NCBI GenBank assembly: GCA_029907285.1
Contig: JARYMD010000157.1
Span: 1 to 9,483 of the forward strand
Direction of reading: 5' to 3'
Source of the DNA: Verrucomicrobiota bacterium
GTDB lineage: Bacteria; Verrucomicrobiota; Verrucomicrobiia; Limisphaerales; J093
DNA length: 9,483 nucleotides
Part shown: in pieces, positions 7,104 to 9,483 of the stretch
How positions within the stretch are numbered: the stretch's first letter is position 1
Layout of the letters: each line of letters opens with the position of its first letter
Position numbers and translations under genes: made by a program
Notes under the pieces: model-generated
Database searches by the model: none
Seen by the model: only the letters and a program-made list of their open reading frames with translations
What the model was told of the DNA's origin: nothing

Positions 7104-8352
7104 GGAAGCGCGCCAAAGACTGTTCGCCGATTTGCCTGAATCCGTGCTTGGAATCAAAGGGTCGTTTGCTCTTGTCGCAAGACGCGGAACGGAAGTGCGA
7201 ATGGCGAGGTCATTGGACAGGCCGATGCGATATTTTCTCGCGAAACGGGGCGAGGGACCGGCGCTGATTGTTTCGGACCGGATCGACGCGATTCGCGGCT
7301 GGCTGGAGAACGCGGGGCTGGGCGATCAGTTTCATCCGAGCTATACGCGCATGGTGCCGGCTCATTACGTTGTTCAAATTCAACTTGTGGGTTGTCCGGA
7401 TCCTGAACCCACGTACACGAGGTTTTTCACGCCGAAGCGGGATTCGCTGCCGGCCGACCTTGATGAGATCGGGCGGAGGTACATCGGCGCCGTTGCGAAT
7501 GAAATTGCAGATTGGCTGATGACCCTGCCTGCTTCAGAACCTGTTGGTGTTTGCTTTTCCGGCGGGATAGACAGCGGTGCGGTGTTTGTCGTGACAGAGC
7601 ATGTTCTGCGCAAGCTGGGGATGAACCCGGCGAGATTGAAAGCATTTACGCTGACGTTTGGCGATGGTCCGGACCTCGAGCAAGCCAAGCGCTTCCTCGA
7701 GAAGATCGGCATGGCGTTCTATCTCGAACCAATCGAAGCAAGCCTCAATGAACTCGACGTCGCTGAGACGGTTCGTGTGGTTGAGGATTACAAGCCATTG
7801 GACATCGAGGCGGCTTCGATGGCGCTTGTGCTGTTCCGCGGCATCCGCAGGCGGTACCCGGACTGGCGTTATGTGATCGATGGCGAAGGCGGAGACGAAA
7901 ACCTCAAGGATTACCCCATCCATGAGAATCCGGAACTTACCATTCGGAGCGTTGTCAACAATCTGATGCTTTATCATGAAGGCTGGGGCGTTGGCCGGAT
8001 GAAACACTCACTCACATACAGCGGTGGGTTGAGCAGGAGCTACACGCGGACATACGCCACGGCGCGGCGATTTGGCTTCATGAATTTCAGCCCGTTCACA
8101 CGGCCGAGCGTCGTTGAAGTGGCGGAAGGCATCCCGTTTCAGGCACTGACCAGAATGTCAGAAGACAAGCTCTATGCGCTCAAAGGCGAAATTGTCGGCC
8201 GCGGCGTTCGAGCTGTAACTGGCGTTGACATGCCGGTGTTTCCGAAACGGCGATTCCAGCACGGAGCAACACGCGAGGAGTCCATGAGAGCAAAGATTCC
8301 TGCTCGCGAAACAGACTTACGCCGCCAATTCCTTGCTTTGTGTGAGCGATGA
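7018..8352 (+). CDS. Asparagine-synthetase-like PP-loop amide ligase with truncated, Cys-less glutaminase domain
   Basis: The 444-residue cytoplasmic protein belongs to the AsnB/beta-lactam-synthetase superfamily, which adenylates a carboxylate with ATP and then forms an amide. The ATP-binding PP-loop is F180-SGGIDS (S181-S186). The second family motif is DGEGGDENL (288-296), equivalent to the SGEGADELF element of AsnB. Upstream, GSFALVA (48-54), ARSLDRPMRYF (63-73), SDRID (86-90) and MVPAHYVVQ (112-120) match the back half of a class II Ntn glutaminase. The first 50 or so residues, including the catalytic Cys after Met and the arginine-containing substrate loop, are absent, so it should not hydrolyse glutamine. 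It would use free ammonia or an amine substrate, as beta-lactam synthetase does. GTG 7018 is the longest start and ATG 7030 an alternative; both lack a Shine-Dalgarno. It is joined to the radical SAM gene by ATGA. Confidence 0.87.
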   Translation: MIIPMQTHVGQVIDLLDPSQNSILNMTAEEARQRLFADLPESVLGIKGSFALVARRGTEVRMARSLDRPMRYFLAKRGEGPALIVSDRIDAIRGWLENAGLGDQFHPSYTRMVPAHYVVQIQLVGCPDPEPTYTRFFTPKRDSLPADLDEIGRRYIGAVANEIADWLMTLPASEPVGVCFSGGIDSGAVFVVTEHVLRKLGMNPARLKAFTLTFGDGPDLEQAKRFLEKIGMAFYLEPIEASLNELDVAETVRVVEDYKPLDIEAASMALVLFRGIRRRYPDWRYVIDGEGGDENLKDYPIHENPELTIRSVVNNLMLYHEGWGVGRMKHSLTYSGGLSRSYTRTYATARRFGFMNFSPFTRPSVVEVAEGIPFQALTRMSEDKLYALKGEIVGRGVRAVTGVDMPVFPKRRFQHGATREESMRAKIPARETDLRRQFLALCER

Positions 8353-9335
8353 GCAGGGGGATTGATTCCTATCCGTCAACAAGGCCCGGGAGAGACCGCT
8401 GGATTCTCAGACACCGTTCGCCGCGCGCCACGGTCGATCCGTGGCGGCCGATCTCCGTAGCCATCGAGAACGAGCCGTCGGTGAACGGCGGCATCGAGCG
8501 CGTGCTGGTAATGATCCTTGCGGGCAGCGAATGTCCGTGGCGGTGCGTGATGTGCGACCTGTGGAAGAACACGATCGCCGAACCAATGCCGCAAGGAGCT
8601 GTGCCGGCACAGATAAACGCCGGATTGGCGGTTGTCCGTGGCAGGCCGGAAGCAAGCGATATTGGGGCTGTTAAAATCTACAATAGCGGAAGTTTCTTCG
8701 ACAGGCGCTCTGTTCCACCGGCTGACTATCAAGCCATCGCACGGTTGGTCGGCGGTTTCCGCAGGGTCATTGTCGAATGCCATCCGAATCTTGTGGACAC
8801 CGCTGTGCTGAAGTTTCGCGATCTCATTCAAGGCAAACTGGAAATTGCCATGGGACTCGAGACCGCCGACCCGGATGTGCTGGTCAAATTGAACAAGCGC
8901 CTTACGCCGGCTCAATTCGCGCGCAGTGCGCGGTTTCTGGTGAACAACGGGATCGATGTTCGCGCTTTCGTTCTCATTCAACCGCCATTCACAAGACCCG
9001 AAACTGCAGTTGATGACGCTGTTGACTCGATGCATTTTGCGTTTAACTGCGGCGCGTCGATCGTGGCGTTGATACCAACGCGCGCCGGAAACGGCGCTAT
9101 GGAAGAATTGGCTGCCACTGGAGATTTTGTCAGGCCGCGGCTGGCGACTTTTGAGAAAGTCCTTGAGACTGCAATTCAAAGCCGCAGAGGGCGGGTGATT
9201 GCTGATCTCTGGTCATTGGAACAGTTTGCAGATTGCCCTGCATGTTTTGGCGCGCGGCGGTCGCGCCTCGAGAAAATGAATCTGACGCAGTCGATCCCGC
9301 CCACTGCAACCTGTAGCGTATGCGACGGATGTTAG
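8349..9335 (+). CDS. Radical SAM enzyme, Elp3/RaSEA-like, with C-terminal cysteine cluster
   Basis: This 328-residue protein cleaves S-adenosylmethionine at a [4Fe-4S] cluster bound by C62-PWR-C66-VM-C69 to start radical chemistry. Further core elements are VKIYNSGSFFD (108-118), VECHPNL (142-148), GLETADPDVL (169-178), LNKRLTPAQF and VLIQPPF (208-214). From memory this series resembles the Elp3-related family that includes archaeal RaSEA, the radical SAM subunit of archaeosine synthase, more than SPASM or MiaB enzymes. The C-terminus has C296-x2-C299 and C322-x2-C325-x2-C328, the last being the final residue; it may bind zinc or an auxiliary Fe-S cluster. ATG 8349 overlaps the ligase stop by 4 bp, so the two proteins are probably co-translated and act on one pathway. 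The real substrate is unknown, and RaSEA-like function is inference. Confidence 0.9.
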   Translation: MSRGIDSYPSTRPGRDRWILRHRSPRATVDPWRPISVAIENEPSVNGGIERVLVMILAGSECPWRCVMCDLWKNTIAEPMPQGAVPAQINAGLAVVRGRPEASDIGAVKIYNSGSFFDRRSVPPADYQAIARLVGGFRRVIVECHPNLVDTAVLKFRDLIQGKLEIAMGLETADPDVLVKLNKRLTPAQFARSARFLVNNGIDVRAFVLIQPPFTRPETAVDDAVDSMHFAFNCGASIVALIPTRAGNGAMEELAATGDFVRPRLATFEKVLETAIQSRRGRVIADLWSLEQFADCPACFGARRSRLEKMNLTQSIPPTATCSVCDGC

Positions 9336-9483
9336 CGATGCTCTGTTGCAGGCAAGCCTTGTGTGGTGCTAATCCGGCAGTCTGGCCTGAATAACGGCCC
9401 GACAAAGTGTCTGTCCCGAATGTCGCTTAGATTAGGCCCTTGATTTTCGCGGGTTGTTTTTCCAGTAACGGTTGCGGTGCGGG

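Noticed and set aside
8376..9179. 267-codon minus-strand ORF
   Set aside because: It lies antisense within the radical SAM gene and its product shows no family motif.
9304..9351. CTGCAAC / GTTGCAG inverted pair around the radical SAM stop as a terminator
   Set aside because: Arms are only 7 bp with a 34-nt loop and no T-run; chance pairing is likely. I see no gene or other element in 9336-9483.

Overview
The window (about 9.5 kb, moderately GC-rich) comes from a Gram-negative, double-membraned bacterium: it encodes a complete envelope-spanning RND efflux pump with two predicted lipoproteins. No marker gene fixes the phylum. Short repetitive intergenic words such as GAAACTCC and hairpins resemble what I recall from Verrucomicrobiota and similar environmental genomes, but that is a weak, memory-based impression.

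Layout. Positions 1-294 hold no secure gene. There is a large imperfect inverted repeat (106-211) and a doubtful partial ORF running off the left edge on the minus strand. Positions 295-6168 are a tight minus-strand operon, transcribed right to left: outer-membrane factor (NodT/OprM type), periplasmic adaptor (MdtA/AcrA type), inner-membrane RND permease (MdtB/MdtC type). The genes overlap by 29 bp (or more, depending on the adaptor start) and 4 bp, so the three pump parts are probably made together. No regulator gene is visible beside it.

Positions 6169-7017 are a non-coding region of about 850 bp between this operon and the divergent plus-strand pair. It contains several hairpins, an 8-bp tandem repeat, and a strong Shine-Dalgarno that points at an ATG in the wrong frame for the next annotated gene.

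Positions 7018-9335 are a two-gene plus-strand cassette joined by an ATGA overlap. The first gene is an asparagine-synthetase-like PP-loop amide ligase whose glutaminase domain is truncated and lacks the catalytic cysteine. The second is a radical SAM enzyme that resembles the Elp3-related/RaSEA (archaeosine synthase) group and has an extra five-cysteine C-terminus. The pairing suggests a small biosynthetic or modification pathway: ATP-dependent activation/amidation plus radical chemistry. Its product cannot be deduced from the window, and this pair is the best candidate here for an undescribed system. Positions 9336-9483 hold no recognisable gene.
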